DNA from: Vitellaria paradoxa | Lineage: Eukaryota; Streptophyta; Magnoliopsida; Ericales; Sapotaceae | Assembly (NCBI GenBank): GCA_019916065.1 | Contig: CM034236.1 | Span: 48,863,690 to 48,927,689 of the forward strand | Direction of reading: 5' to 3' | DNA: 64,000 nt | Part shown: piece after piece, positions 10,801 through 22,758 of the stretch | Position numbering within the stretch: position 1 is the stretch's first letter | Layout of the letters: every line of letters starts with the position of its first letter | The notes under the pieces: model-generated | What the model saw: only the letters and a program-made list of their open reading frames with translations | Databases searched by the model: none | What the model was told of the DNA's origin: nothing | Program-made: the position numbers and the translations under genes

Positions 10801-13800
10801 TATAGGTCTAAGAAGCAGAAAAAAGAGGTCAAGAAAAGAGGGAGTGGATTTTGCAAATTATGTAGTCTTTCTCCGGAGCTTCAGAAATTTGTTGGGGTCC
10901 CCAAATTAGCTAGAAATGAGGTATGGATGTTCTTCCATTTTTTTCACTCCTTATGGTATTAATGTTGTATTTTAGGGACTTCTTGAAACTGTAATAGATT
11001 TGTCCATCATTTGTCAGGTTGTCAAGCAACTGTGGAGCTACATCCGTGAAAAGAATTTGCAAGACCCACGCAATAGGCAAAATATAATTTGTGATGATAC
11101 ATTGCGTGCCCTTTTTAATGTTGATTGCATAAACATGTTCCAAATGAACAAGGCCTTAGCAAAGCATATCTGGTCATTGGATTCAGATAATGGTACTACT
11201 ATTATGATTTTATTTTGCTTTCCTTTTTAACTTTTACGCTTCAAATGGATATATTAATGCTGCACCATCTCACATATCTGGCGCCATGTAACAAATATAG
11301 ACTTGAAATTACCTTTTGGGCTAATTTTTTGATTGGGATGACCATATTATATTATTATTAGAACTTGACAGGATTAGTACTATTCGTGCTACCCTTGGTT
11401 GTTAACGAATTTGTATGAATATGGAAGAGGTGTTTTCTTAATTTATTCATTCACAGTTTCTTTGTGGAGATTACTGAGACCCATAACAATAGTTTCGCCT
11501 CGTGTTTTATGGGATGAAAGAATATATTAAAATTTGAAAGGTAGTAGGACTAGAGGTCACTGATAATCGTACATGGAGGATCAAGTATTATGCTGAAAAA
11601 GGCATTGGTACTGAAATTTAGAGGGATTGCAGGCCTGACTAAATATTAATTACTTACCCCCCCCAAAAAAAAAAGACTAAATATTAATTAGTTCTTCAAT
11701 TATAGAAATAGTGATTTTAATTGATTTTAGTAGCAAAAATCATGTTGTTCCCTTCAGTTGTAAGGGGCAACTTTACCACCAGCTGTACCCAGCCAGCACC
11801 AAGCTTGAGCTGTATCTTCCAATTCCATGGGTGGAGGTTTAGGTCCCATTTACATATCACATATCCACTGAACCAAGTTAACTGGTTGATTATTTTTTAT
11901 TTGGTCTATTGCCTCTGACATTATATGATTACTTCCTTTGTATATTTTGATTCTGTTGCTGGATAGCAGCTTCCTGCTCCATCTCTTCTATGTTTGTGAT
12001 GTATTGATGTCAAATTGTGGTACATTTGAAATTATTTGTTATATTTTCTTGTTTTAAGGCTTGCCACATTGACTTTGGTTTTTGGGGCCTGCTGCAAATC
12101 TGTTATGTTGAGTCAGTTACTTCTTATTTATTTTTCAATTAAGCTTCACCCTTCTGTTTTATGCCATCAGTTGTTGTAAAAAATCTTGTAGCACTAGCAA
12201 ATTTTATGTAAGTTCTTCAAATGCTGCTTACAAGGTTTTTACATAATTTAGCAGCTTCAGTTAAATCCTCTCAGAAGGAGAAGCAATGGAAACAAAAGAG
12301 AGAAGGTACAGACAGTGATTTAAGTTCTTTAATAGTTTTGTTTTTCAGAGAATTTAATCATCATTTACATGTTGAAGTATTTCAAGATTGTCTGCTTTGC
12401 CTGTCAGCTACAGTAGTAAGAGACTTCACAACTTCTGTTTCACCATTTATCGGACCCATGTTCAAATGGGTTGACCGTGTGTTGCATCAGCTATCTAACA
12501 TATTTTGCATGTTGTTGAAGAGTGGATTAGTTTACTTAGCTTATCTTATGCTGATCATACTCAAAATTACTCTTAATGAGATTATTTTCCTCCCTATTCT
12601 TTTTCCTAATATAGATCCAGATGAACCAAGAAGAAAGGAAAAACGGAAGAAGGGGGGGAACTCGGGTTTTCTTGTTCCTCATCCACTTTCAGATGCTCTA
12701 GTAAAGTTTCTCGGTACAGGAGAAAATGCATTGCCACGATGTGAGGTTCTGAAGAGAGTTTGGGAATACATAAAACAGAACAACCTCCAGGTTGGTGGTT
12801 TATCTCGTTTGTCAAACCATATTTATGCTTTGCTAGGTTTTAAATACACTGGCATGCTCAGCATCTATCCTGCACAAGCCATTCAGCACTTAACTTTTAT
12901 GTGGAAACCACTATAGTTTCTTTCTTTTTTTTTTGGGGGGGGGGGTGGTTGAGGTTTGAAATTGCAGGTACTTGAAAAATTAACTGCAGGATTTCTTAGA
13001 CAGTGATGGACAAAGGGTTTGGCTAATGGGGGTCACTCTTCCCCCTCCTTCAAAAAAAAAAAAATTTTTGAAGGTCCTATTTAATCTCTGCATTTTTTCA
13101 ATATACATATTACATCACACAAGATAGCGTATTGGCCCCTCCAAAAATCTTAGGTTGCATTTGGTTTGACCATTTTCCACTTGTCTTCCGTTTTCCTTTT
13201 GTAACAAAACTAAAACAAGTGGGGAAAATCTTTGGTTTAGACTGTTTTTTGAAAAATATACTTGGCAGGAAATATTTTTCTGCCGTTTTCCTAAAGAAAA
13301 CAGAAAGTATTCACCTTGGCCCGCCTCTGAATAAAATTCCTCAGTCTGCCATTGCTCTTGGAAACCCCAGCATTCATTCAGTCTTGCTTGTAGTACCTTA
13401 GTTTATACATTACTTTGTGCAATATTTAATAAGGACCTTTTACTCTATCAGTTATATTTCTTGAAGTACGGTTCAAAAATGTGTTGTTTATAGCAATTTG
13501 CTTTGTGTTTTAGGTTATTACTTTTTTCTTAATTGTCATAGATCCTCTTTTGGGACCGAGGCTTTGTTAAGTTGAGTTGAGTAAGTTGATATAGAGCCTC
13601 TTTTTAATTGATTGATTTATAACAATAAGGAACCTAAGGGCTTATGTGCATAGTCACAATCAAATGTTTGAAGTTGTTACCACAAACTGAGGAAATGCAT
13701 GAACTAAAGGTCCAAGGTAGCTCTTGAAATGCCCCTTGAAATTAATTTAGCCAATTGACGCATGCAAGAGTCTCTTTGGCACTAACTTTGCGTATTACAT

Positions 13801-14492
13801 ATGTCATGCCATACCATATTTTTGCTTGTTTGTGTTACCTGGTTCAAAATTGTGGTTATCAGAATTCTACGTTACTTAATGCCAAAAAAAAAAAAATTGT
13901 AAGAAAATTAGAATCGCATCTGACATGATTGCAGTAGAATCAGAATTGGTTAGCTTGTGGAGGGTTATGTAATTTTCATGGACACCTTTCAGACTATGTT
14001 TGCCTTCAAAATGGTTCCACCTAGATTACACATACCACCTACCAACCAAGAAAGTTGTCCCCTAAAGCGTTTGCATGTGAGCAAGGTGACGATGTTGTTG
14101 ATATTATTTGTATCTCTAATTTTTCTTCTGCAATGATATTAACAAGGTTTGGAAAAACTTGAAGTCACTTTTATGTAGTAATGTGTCATTTTTAATCTGT
14201 TAAGTGAAATTGAATTAAGTTTTTTCAGCATAAAATAATTTATCTGCTTCATGGAATTTTAAATATCCTAGTTAAGCTTTATGTCTGTGGTTTTTTGTCA
14301 ATTGATGCTTTGTTGTCTTTTCTGTCTTGGCTTCTTTTAAATTAATGCATTTCCTTTTCCTTGAAGCATCCATCTGATAAAAGGAGGGTAGTATGTGATG
14401 AGAAGCTTATAGAACTCTTAGATGTCGACTCCTTCAAAGGATTTGAGGTTTCTAGGCTCATAGCCTCTCATTTCATAAAGATGGAACAGTGA
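7886..14492 (+). CDS. DEK_C and double SWIB/MDM2 domain protein (UAF30-like), complete
   Basis: Six exons join in frame to 990 nt (329 aa): 7886-8232, 10806-10920, 11018-11192, 12255-12305, 12615-12790, 14367-14492. All introns are GT-AG. Residues 3-56 are a DEK C-terminal-type domain with the conserved DLNTTTTALVRRKLEEDLG stretch, followed by an acidic linker (57-103) and a lysine-rich patch. SWIB domain 1 is about 134-210 (LCSLSPELQKFVGVP, LWSYIREKNLQD) and SWIB domain 2 about 247-327 (HPLSDALVKFLG, VWEYIKQNNLQ). Known of the family: SWIB/BAF60b-type proteins act in the nucleus in chromatin or transcription complexes; yeast Uaf30 serves Pol I upstream activation. The size and order match plant DEK_C-SWIB-SWIB proteins. 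Intron 1 is 2.6 kb and carries a MITE fragment and a retroelement tail. The role in this plant is inferred only. Confidence 0.95.
8381..8505. mobile_element. MITE family B fragment in SWIB intron 1
   Basis: Starts GGTGCGTTTGGAGTGATAAA directly after TTA and contains GTTCGTAAATCGTGTAGTGA. No clear right terminus was seen, so it is probably truncated. Confidence 0.65.
8668..8908 (-). mobile_element. Truncated retroelement tail (LINE-like) in SWIB intron 1
   Basis: A poly-T run followed by ggtaaaagaaaattttatta reads on the minus strand as a 3' end with an A tail. The 8-bp direct repeat AAACTTTC flanks it (8660-8667 and 8909-8916). No reverse transcriptase sequence remains. The LINE assignment rests on the tail only. 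Confidence 0.55.
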
Positions 14493-14705
14493 GTTGCTCA
14501 CACACATGGGTTCTTGTTAAAAGCCCAAAGAACTAGGGATTTTGCATGTGAAGCTTAGTTTAAGGTTGTAACAACTCTGTTTTCTTTTGTTGTCCTGAGT
14601 TGCTCAGACATAGTTCTTGTTGAAAGCCCAAAGAACCAAGGGACTTTGTATGTGAGCTTTTTTTAAGGTTGTTGTAATTAACCAGTCACTTTTCTTTTGT
14701 TGCCC
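14490..14705 (+). repeat. 106-bp tandem duplication starting at the SWIB stop codon
   Basis: Two diverged copies, 14490-14595 and 14596-about 14705, both begin TGAGTTGCTCA and end near TTTTCTTTTGTTG. The first base of copy 1 is the T of the TGA stop, so the second copy lies wholly in the 3' untranslated region. Confidence 0.85.
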
Positions 14706-17390
14706 TTTATTATCAGTTATGTATCTTCTCTCACGGTCCAACAAAGGGCAAACAGCATACTTTAAAACAAGAAAAGTTTAATTGCCACCTGAATTTCTTA
14801 CATTTCTTTAGAAGCTGTTATTTTAATTTTAGCATCTTTAGAGTTATAAGAAAATAAAAAAATGCAATCTTTAATTCTTATAAGTGAATGGCAATGCAAT
14901 TTTTGAAATTTACTCCCCTGCTGATCTCCTGAGAGTTATGTCAAATAAGTTGGGAAGGATATTATGGAAGCTGGTGCAATAATAGCTTTCTCCGTTCTGT
15001 TTAGTAATTCCCACGTCTGTTCCGGCCTCCACCCTGCTGGGGTTGAAATCTTCCCCCATTTATATTTCTGTCTTGTTGTGGTTCGCTGCACCAAATTATT
15101 ATTAAATTAAAACTATATTATCGTCGATAATATTCTCCATTATAATACTACTCCAATCCGTAATATCCTAATTTTGACAAAATTTCTTGGGATGAAATTA
15201 TATCATTGATGATAATATTTCTCGATTACAGTATTGTTCCAATATATGGTAACCTGATTTTAGCTAACCATGATTGATCTTATGCGATAAGATCTGATTT
15301 TTCTGTAAAAAGTCTTCGTCTCTGTAATACTCACTAAGCATTTCGTGAATAATTTTTTTTTTTGAGTGATCGATTTAGCATAATAACTTAAAAAGATAAA
15401 AGTATTATTAACTTCTCCATTTTTGTTTTAAGTTGAGATCTTATTAAAATTGTCCATATTGGATTTGTCTTTCATTGGAATTATTCATATTTGATTTGTC
15501 GTTTAAAGTTCAAATCGGTTTATCCTTCGAAAGCATACATAGTAGATAATATGAAATGGGGGAGGGGAAGCAAAATCTAAAAATATTCCTCTCAAAATTT
15601 TGGGTCAGCCATTGCTTGCAATGTTTTGAAAAGTTGGTCATAAAAAGAGAGAATAGAGGAACCAAGGGAAACTCTTTTCTTTGGCAGGGAACAGCGAGCC
15701 TTGGAATCTCATGTGATAATGAATAATTGAATTCAAAGGTTGGCTTTCGTTAGCAAGGTTGTCATGGAGATCATGAGCAAATGATTTGCTACCATTGGTT
15801 TTAAGAATCTCTTATCCTTATCTAATCGAAAGAAATGTTTACCTTACCTTGGTTGTGATTCTTATCCTTATCTAATCGAAAGAAATGTTCACCTTACCTT
15901 GATTGTGATTAGGGCTCTAAACCGTTGCTTTATGCAGAAGAGGCATAAATTCGTATGGTTCGGATGGACTGACACAATTTTTGCATGGACTGTCTTCTGC
16001 ACAAAATTGGATTAGCTGGATATTTTGAAACCAGCGATCTACGCGGAATAAGTGCGGTTCTACCACTAGCGACCCAGTTTCTGCCTACTCGGGTTTTTTT
16101 TTTTTTTTTAGAATGATCATACTTACCCTTTTTATATTTTTAATTTATTTTAAATTATGAAGGGCAAAATTATCAAATTAGCAAAAAGTTAAAAAGTTAT
16201 CTTTTTTACATTCCCAAGTACCAAAAAAAAAAAAAAAAGTTTTTTAGTAGTTAAAAAAAGTTAACTTTTTTTTCTTTCTAAACTTCACCTAAGAAACCAA
16301 TTGCTCTAGAGGAGTTGGATAGAACTCTTGGCTTCCTTAAGGGAGGTTAGGAGTTTGATTTTAAGGCCCAGCAAAGTTTGGAGATTACCACATAAGGCGT
16401 AAGTTTTAAACTTAACCAGTTCACATGGTTTGTAGAATGTTGTGCCGCCCTTCAGCTTATCTATCAGTTACGCAGTTTGTTAAGGGTCGTAAAAAATTTA
16501 TATTTTTACCCCTCAAAAAATAAAAAATAAAAACTTATCCTAAGAATCCACGTGGTATATCAAATGGAGTGAAAAATATCAAATATGGCATCGAAAAAGT
16601 TTTAATACAAGTCTTTCCTTAATTAAACATAAATCCTTAATTTTAAAATAAATATGAAAAAATCGTGTCAAGATAAGATAGAAGCTTTGGTGAGCTCTGA
16701 AGATATTGAAACTAAAAATTTAGTGAAGATGCATTTGCCATCTTTCTTGATTGATTGATTAGTGTGCAGTTTTGATACTGCAGTTAAACATTCCTACAAA
16801 ATTTATCCTTCCGAGTCTCAATTATTTATCTCACATAATCAAAACATACTTTTCCACTTTATTGGAGGTCATAGTTGAGTATGATAAATTACTGTGATAA
16901 GTAATTTTCATTTTGATCCCTGTTTGTTTGAATGTTTGGTATGGGCTCGACTGTAGTCTGATTGTAGTCCGATTTTGTTGTATAACAATAATATGGGAGA
17001 GTTAACATCAAATTTGATGTCAGTCCGGTGACAATTAATAAATTTAATAAATCAAATATATTCATAAATTTTTAATTTAAAAAATATATAAACGTATTTG
17101 GACCTTTGAATTTATCATCGAAGTGGCATCAAATTTAATGTCAACTTCTCTGTTCCAACAATCCATCGATTGATGGGTCTTCCGTGGGATTTATTTGGAT
17201 TTTGGAGCTTGTATTGGCCCTTCATCTGTACAGCTTCCGTCCTCTGTGATTGTATTTGTATTAAGGGAAACGATGGTGAATTTGTTTGATTTTCTTACTA
17301 AATGTCCCATAAAGATATTTGTGTAGTTAAGAAGAGCGAATGATTTGTCTTTTTTATGCATTTTTCTCAACAAAAGAGCAGGTCTAAAGT
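14706..17390. other. Spacer downstream of the SWIB gene
   Basis: AT-rich DNA with no recognisable gene. It contains the 50-bp duplication near 15.8 kb (listed separately) and a poly-T run at about 16096-16109. Confidence 0.5.
15811..15910. repeat. Tandem duplication of 50 bp
   Basis: Two adjacent units (15811-15860 and 15861-15910) begin CTTATCCTTATCTAATCGAA and differ at two positions. Confidence 0.9.
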
Positions 17391-17696
17391 GTTCTTTTGG
17401 TTACGCAAAAGTCAGCTTAAAAAAAAATTATTTTTAACATTTTAACTTAAAAAAAAAAAAGTTAAACGTTTGAGTCGAGTTTTTAGCTTTTGGCTTTTTT
17501 ATTTTGTAAAATTACTTAAACTATCCTGCATTTATAATTCAGCCGTTAAAAACTTTTGACGCGGCTCCGTCAATCATTTTCGTAATTCCAAACCCTGGCT
17601 GCTAAAAGGAAGAAGTTAGAAGCACTCTTGCCAGACACAAACACTAGCTTTTTAGTCAAAAGCTAAAAGCAACTTTTTACTTCTTGAAACCAAATA
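17391..17696. mobile_element. MITE of about 305 bp
   Basis: Imperfect terminal inverted repeats: TTTTGGTTACGCAAAAGTCA on the left and GAAACCAAATA on the right, with inward AAAAGTCAGCTT opposed to AAAAGCTAAAAGC. Confidence 0.55.
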
Positions 17697-17698
17697 AA

Positions 17699-17834
17699 GT
17701 GACATTTAGAGTGATAACAAATAAAATAATTTGAAATAATTTGTAAGTTCGTAATTTGTACAGTGAAATAAAAAATTAATAATTTTTAAAAATTTTAAAA
17801 ATTTTTTAATATTTTTACTGCACTAAACACACCT
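17699..17834. mobile_element. MITE family B, about 136 bp
   Basis: Ends GTGACATTTAGAGTGATA and CACTAAACACACC; internal signature GTTCGTAATTTGTACAGTGA. It abuts the preceding 305-bp MITE. Confidence 0.7.
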
Positions 17835-18340
17835 CAAATTTAAAATTTGAATACTGAAAAAGTGGCATCTACCCCTACTATTTATTGCCATTCTGTTTCA
17901 TTTTGTTCTGTTTCAAGGCCCCTGCCTGAGAGATTATAGCATATTGTTGTTTATATCAGGGTTCTCTCATTTAAAAAATTGACTTGCTCCTGTTGTGACC
18001 ACAAATATGAGAACCGTCCCTCCGTGACAATCACATCATTCGAGGTTTTCATGGATGTGTGTTTGTAGAGAGAGAGAAGAAAGAAGAAGAAATATGACAA
18101 AAAAATTTAAGATTCCGTTAAGAACATAGAAAATTTTTAAAAGTTATTTATTTTTTTATCGTATTATACGAATTACAGATTTATAATTTTTACCAAAATT
18201 TTAATTTTTTTTGAGAGAATTTAAGTTTTATAAAAAGGAGGATAATTTTTTTAATAATTAAAAAATATATTAAAAAAATTATGTTCATATTAATTTTTGC
18301 ACATATCACTATTTATATATACTATTGAAGCGTCTTTGTT

Positions 18341-18472
18341 GTGTTTAGAGTTGTATAAATTAATATAAATTTATAAAAATTATAATTTTATAATTCGTGT
18401 TATGAGTAAAAAATTTAAACTTTGTACACATTTATAGAAATTTGTAGAGTTTTAAAGTACTCCAAACATATA
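18341..18472. mobile_element. MITE family B variant, about 132 bp
   Basis: Starts GTGTTTAGAGTTGTATAAA, contains ATAATTCGTGTTATGAGTAA, and ends TACTCCAAACATATATG. Confidence 0.55.
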
Positions 18473-18499
18473 TGTTTGATTAGGATATACACTAGGAAG

Positions 18500-18965
18500 C
18501 ATGGGCGGATGCACATAGGGGCAAGAGGGGTCAATTGACCCCACTGGAAATAAAATTTCTGTAGAAAATAGTATAATTTTTGAAATATTTTTGTACTTTT
18601 GCCTCTATAAAATATATCTTTCAAAACAAATTGTCCCTATACTTTAAACAATTTACAAGTTTTGCCCCACACTGGAAGCATAATTTCTTTAAAAAATAGT
18701 ATAATTTTTGAGATATTTTTGTATTTTTACCCTTATAAAATATATCTTTTGAAACAAATTACCCTTATACTTCAAGCAATTTATAAGTTTTGCCCCATTA
18801 GAAGCAAAATTTCTTTAGAAAATAATATAATTTTTGAGGTATTTTTGTTATTTTACCTCATAAAATATATATCTCAAAACAGATTACCCATAAGTTAAGC
18901 ATACTGTCTTTATTTATTAACTTGACCCCACTGTAATAAAATTCTGAATCTGCCACTGTTGGAAA
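18500..18965. repeat. Three-and-a-bit tandem units of about 128 bp
   Basis: Unit starts at 18537, 18664, 18792 and 18924 (gaccccac or gccccac/gccccatta), each followed by a shared aaatttct and tataatttttga core. The array is bordered by GGGCGGATGCACA on the left and TGAATCTGCCACTG on the right, which are partly inverted, suggesting it sits inside an old DNA transposon end. Confidence 0.8.
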
Positions 18966-19431
18966 GAGCAAATTTGATTAATTATTCGAAAGTTCACTTT
19001 GGCTGATTTTTTATTGCAAAATTACATTTTGGATTTGAGGACTGTTCATTCTCCATACTCGAATTAATTTTCTATTAAAATTTAAAAAATTTAAATTATT
19101 TAATATCAAATTATATATATCTTATTTCATTCTATATTTTACAAATCAGACACTAAAAAATAATTTTGCATAAAAAGTAATTCCATATTACGAATGTGTT
19201 TGATGGCAACAAAATTTTAATTCTTGTGGTTTGATTTTTTTTCTTTTGTACGTTTTAAGAACTTCAACTTTTTTTTTAATTTTTAGTATCTAAAAAAACC
19301 TGTAAATTATATTTTTATCCCTTCTATATAATTCGATAACATTTCAAATGAAAAAAAAAATAAATATTTTTGTGAAATATTAATAAAAAATTACAAAAAT
19401 ATAAAAATTATATTACAATATTACTCATATC

Positions 19432-19590
19432 GGTCCTGTTTAGTGGCATCAAAAGTCACTAAAAGCTCATCAATTTTAACTAATTTTTTATATTTTATTT
19501 TAATTAAAATTTTTTACATATCACCTCTATATCACATTTTTTTTATTTTTATTATATTTTTTATCTCATTTTTTGTCAAACAAACAGGAC
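19432..19590 (-). mobile_element. MITE family A copy, about 159 bp
   Basis: Ends GGTCCTGTTTAGTGGC and GTCAAACAAACAGGAC. The interior reads opposite to the copy at 19918, so the two face each other across a GC-richer island. Confidence 0.7.
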
Positions 19591-19917
19591 ATTTGCCTTG
19601 ATGTATGGGAAATTGCGAAAACCTCGTTGATTCGTGACTTTTTAGACGCTTCTTTTCCCCCTTCACATGCCGAAAACGTGATTCCTCGCGGGCACGTGTT
19701 AGGTCATATTGGGCTCGATTTTCGATGGAACGTGAACTCCTTTGCAAGAAACGATTCCCCCAGTAACGGACGTAGAAAAAAAGAAAAAGAAAAAAAACCG
19801 ACGAAGAATCTCACCGCGGGGCTCGATTCTTTGTGCGTGAGCTCCATAACGGGCACACGTAAGCTGTCCTTATCATGTTTGGATGACTTTAGATGGGGCG
19901 GGGGGGAAGCGTATTAA
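19591..19917. promoter_or_regulatory. ACGT-rich island between two opposed MITEs
   Basis: A GC-richer segment with five ACGT cores in about 190 bases: AACGTGA twice, the G-box CACGTG at 19693-19698, GACGTA and CACGTA. An ORF spans it but shows no family resemblance. It lies about 2.2 kb upstream of the HHO gene. It could be a remote regulatory module or a captured fragment. Confidence 0.35.
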
Positions 19918-20069
19918 GCACACGTTTGGTTAGTCAAATTTTGGTTAAAAAATATAATAAAATAAAAAAATATGATATAAAAGTGATAGGTGTTAAAATT
20001 TAATTAAAAAAATAAAAAGTAATTAGAAATTAATAAATTTTGATAAAATTTTGTAGGCCAAACAGAGCC
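19918..20069 (+). mobile_element. MITE family A copy, 152 bp
   Basis: Begins GCACACGTTTGGTTAGTCAA after TAA and ends GGCCAAACAGAGCC before TTA. The core GTGATAGGTGTTAAAATTTA is shared with other family A copies. Confidence 0.7.
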
Positions 20070-20072
20070 TTA

Positions 20073-20397
20073 CATACTGTTTGGAAAAATAATTTTTAGC
20101 GTAAATCTATAAATTTTTAAGATTTAAGTATTTGGTAAAATATATTAAATTTTATTTTTTTCCAATAACAATAAGTTGTTTAACTTAAAAATTATTAAAA
20201 TTTTTACTAAACACACAAATAATTATCAAAAGTCACAAAATCAGAAAAAGTTAATAAAAATTTTATCAAATACTTAAAAATTGTTAAAAGTTACTAAAAA
20301 TTGTTATTTATTTTATCAAATATACAAAAAATTACACCTACCAATTTTTGGAAGAAATGCAAAAAATCACTAAAAATTAAAATTCCAAATAGTTCCT
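20073..20397. mobile_element. MITE of about 325 bp, abutting its neighbours
   Basis: Ends TACTGTTTGGAAAAAT and, reversed, AACTATTTGGAATT. It lies between the family A copy ending at 20069 and the next element starting at 20400. Confidence 0.5.
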
Positions 20398-20399
20398 AA

Positions 20400-20726
20400 G
20401 GTGGCGTTTGAAAGATGAAACAACAGAAAAAATGATATTTATAGTTATCTTTTGACGTTTAGTTGGCATAATTTAAAAATTATAATTAGATCTATTTGAA
20501 TGTAGTTTCATTTACTCGTTCAAACGATTCTACTCAAAAAAATTGTCAGAAAGTTAGAAAATTTTGATAAAAGTTATTGAAAATTAGTAAAAATTGGTAA
20601 AATTTTATAAAATTTAAAATTTTAAGACAAACGCATGAAAAATGAGAATGACAAAAACGACAAAAATTAATAAAAAATTTGTAACAATTTATAAAAATTA
20701 GTATTTTTTGTCATCCAAATGTCCCC
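20400..20726. mobile_element. MITE family E, 327 bp, TAA duplication
   Basis: Ends GGTGGCGTTTGAAAGATGA and TGTCATCCAAATGTCCCC, flanked by TAA at 20397-20399 and 20727-20729. Confidence 0.7.
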
Positions 20727-20962
20727 TAAAAAGTTATTTTGTCCAATGAATCTTGCATCGCAGTATTCTTATTATTAGTTTTTTTAAGATTTGGTTTGGT
20801 TTTAATGAAGTAGAAAAAATAAGTTTCATAATAAGAATTTTACTTAAAAAATAAACTAAAATAAACTAAATTAATAAAATTTTACTTAAAAAAAGTCCCA
20901 TATAGATAAAAAAAATCTACCAAAAAAGTCTATTGATTTTTATTCCCAAACTGTGTAATTTA

Positions 20963-21333
20963 GGGACTGTTTGACTACCACAAACTCTTATAAAATTTTC
21001 ATCTTTCTCTAATTTTTATCAATTTTTCTCAACCAAAATTTATTAAATTCATTTTTTATTTTTACCAACTTTTTCTAATTTTTACTAGCATTCTTCAACT
21101 TTTACTTTCTTCAATTTCATCAATTTGTTTGAATTTTTATAAATTTTTACTAAATACATAGGACCAAAAGAATTCAAACTTTATTAATTTTTTTTGACTT
21201 TTTTGAATCAAATTTCACTACGTCTTACTTTGATAAAAGAAAATAAAAAAAAAAGTGATATACAAAAAATTTGATTAGAGGAAATTAGAAAAAATTAATA
21301 AAAATTAAAATTTTTTGATAAATCAAATATCCC
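20963..21333. mobile_element. MITE family E-like, about 370 bp
   Basis: Ends GGGACTGTTTGACTACC and GATAAATCAAATATCCC; the interior is rich in repeated TAATTTTTAC and AATTTTTAT motifs as in other family E copies. Confidence 0.5.
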
Positions 21334-21601
21334 TATAAATTTTTTTTATAAAAATACACCGGGCAATACTATAAAAAAATTATTAAAAATTTCAACTCTT
21401 TCTTTTTTTTTTTTTTTTTTTTTACATTTCTAACTTTTAAGAAGTGCTTTTTTTATCATTTTTTTTGGTCGATATGTTTTTTTTTTTTTTTTTTTTAAAA
21501 TCATTTACCCACATTAATAATACCAGTGGAATCATTCACAGAAATAAGGTGAGGCATTGAATGTCCACAATGCCATTCACTATTATTTTAAAAATCAAAC
21601 T

Positions 21602-21741
21602 ACGCCTCCCTTTAATTTATTATAAATTTTTAAAAATTTTTTAGAATATTAAAAAATTTTTTAAATTTATTTACTTATTATCTGAATTATAAATTTATAA
21701 CTTATCTCATTTTATCTCATTTTTTATACTCCAAACACACC
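21602..21741 (-). mobile_element. MITE family B copy, about 140 bp
   Basis: Ends CGCCTCCCTTTAAT and CTCCAAACACACC followed by TTA. The interior TTATCTCATTTTATCTCATT is the reverse of the family B core. Confidence 0.55.
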
Positions 21742-21889
21742 TTACGCCTATTTGCAATGATTTGTAAATTTGTCAGATAGGAGTCCCCGGAGGATAAGTT
21801 AATCTCGGCAAGTGACAATAAACACAAAATCAAGGGCATTTTCGTAATCTAATAAGGATAGTGTTTCGTGGGCACCAGTTGAAAAGACC

Positions 21890-22118
21890 AAACAACCCCT
21901 CAAAAACTGCTTACGCTTTGACCGAGTCAGATTAACTGCGAGTTGACCCGAGACGCGGCGACCCAAATATGAAACCCATGGAATCTTTGCAAGTATAAAA
22001 GTCCAGCTTCTTCCTCCATGTGTTACCCGGGTAATGTAAGAGAAGCAGAGAACAAGAATATCAGATATAAATATATATATATATATACATCCATCTAGAG
22101 AGACTGTGAGAGAAACAG
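21890..22118 (+). promoter_or_regulatory. HHO gene core promoter and leader
   Basis: A TATAAAA box lies at 21994-22000, 119 bases before the start codon, placing transcription start near 22025-22030. Two W-box-type TTGACC motifs occur at about 21918 and 21943. The leader contains a TA microsatellite (about 22064-22087). Confidence 0.65.
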
Positions 22119-22715
22119 ATGGGAGAGAATTCAGCAGACCTGAACCTAGATTTGGGTTCCATTTATGCGCCCAAGACCATTTCTGGGTTCCTCAGAGAAG
22201 TCTCGACGATCTCTCATATCTCTGACCCTGGGAAATCATCAAAGCTCAATGGCTGTGTCCGAAAACTAGAGGATGAACTGAGAAAAATTCAGAACTTGAA
22301 AACTGAACTTCCCCTCTGCGTGCTTCTCTTGAACGATGGTCTACCTCTCTCTTTCTATATATATGTGTGTCTGTATGTTGTACATGTGTATAGTTTGTTG
22401 ATTTTCGTTGTCTTGGGGTGGAGGGTTTCTCAGCTCTCAGGAAATTGAAGGAGGATATAATGCAGCGCCAGAGAACGGAGGATCGGCCGGCGACGGGAAG
22501 GTTCACACCATTAATGAAGGGTAATTCTGATAGAGATGAAACGTCAAGCGACTTCGGTGAGAAGAAGACTTGGCTGAGTTCTACTCAACTCTGGATCGGT
22601 ACTGGTAATGTCAAGTGCGAAAGTAGCTATCCTGATAGCAACAAACGAGTTTCCGCAGACTTCGACCTGAAATGGGTAACCTTTGATTCGCATCCATATA
22701 TGAACATGTATAATT

Positions 22716-22758
<43 letters not shown>

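Noticed and set aside
12221..12916. 231-aa continuous ORF across the SWIB gene
   Set aside because: It reads through two introns; only 12255-12305 and 12615-12790 match the SWIB gene.
22418..22717. Separate ORF starting [10 protein letters not shown]
   Set aside because: It is HHO exon 2 with its start inside intron 1; the acceptor at 22433 joins LLLND to ALRKLKED as in the family.
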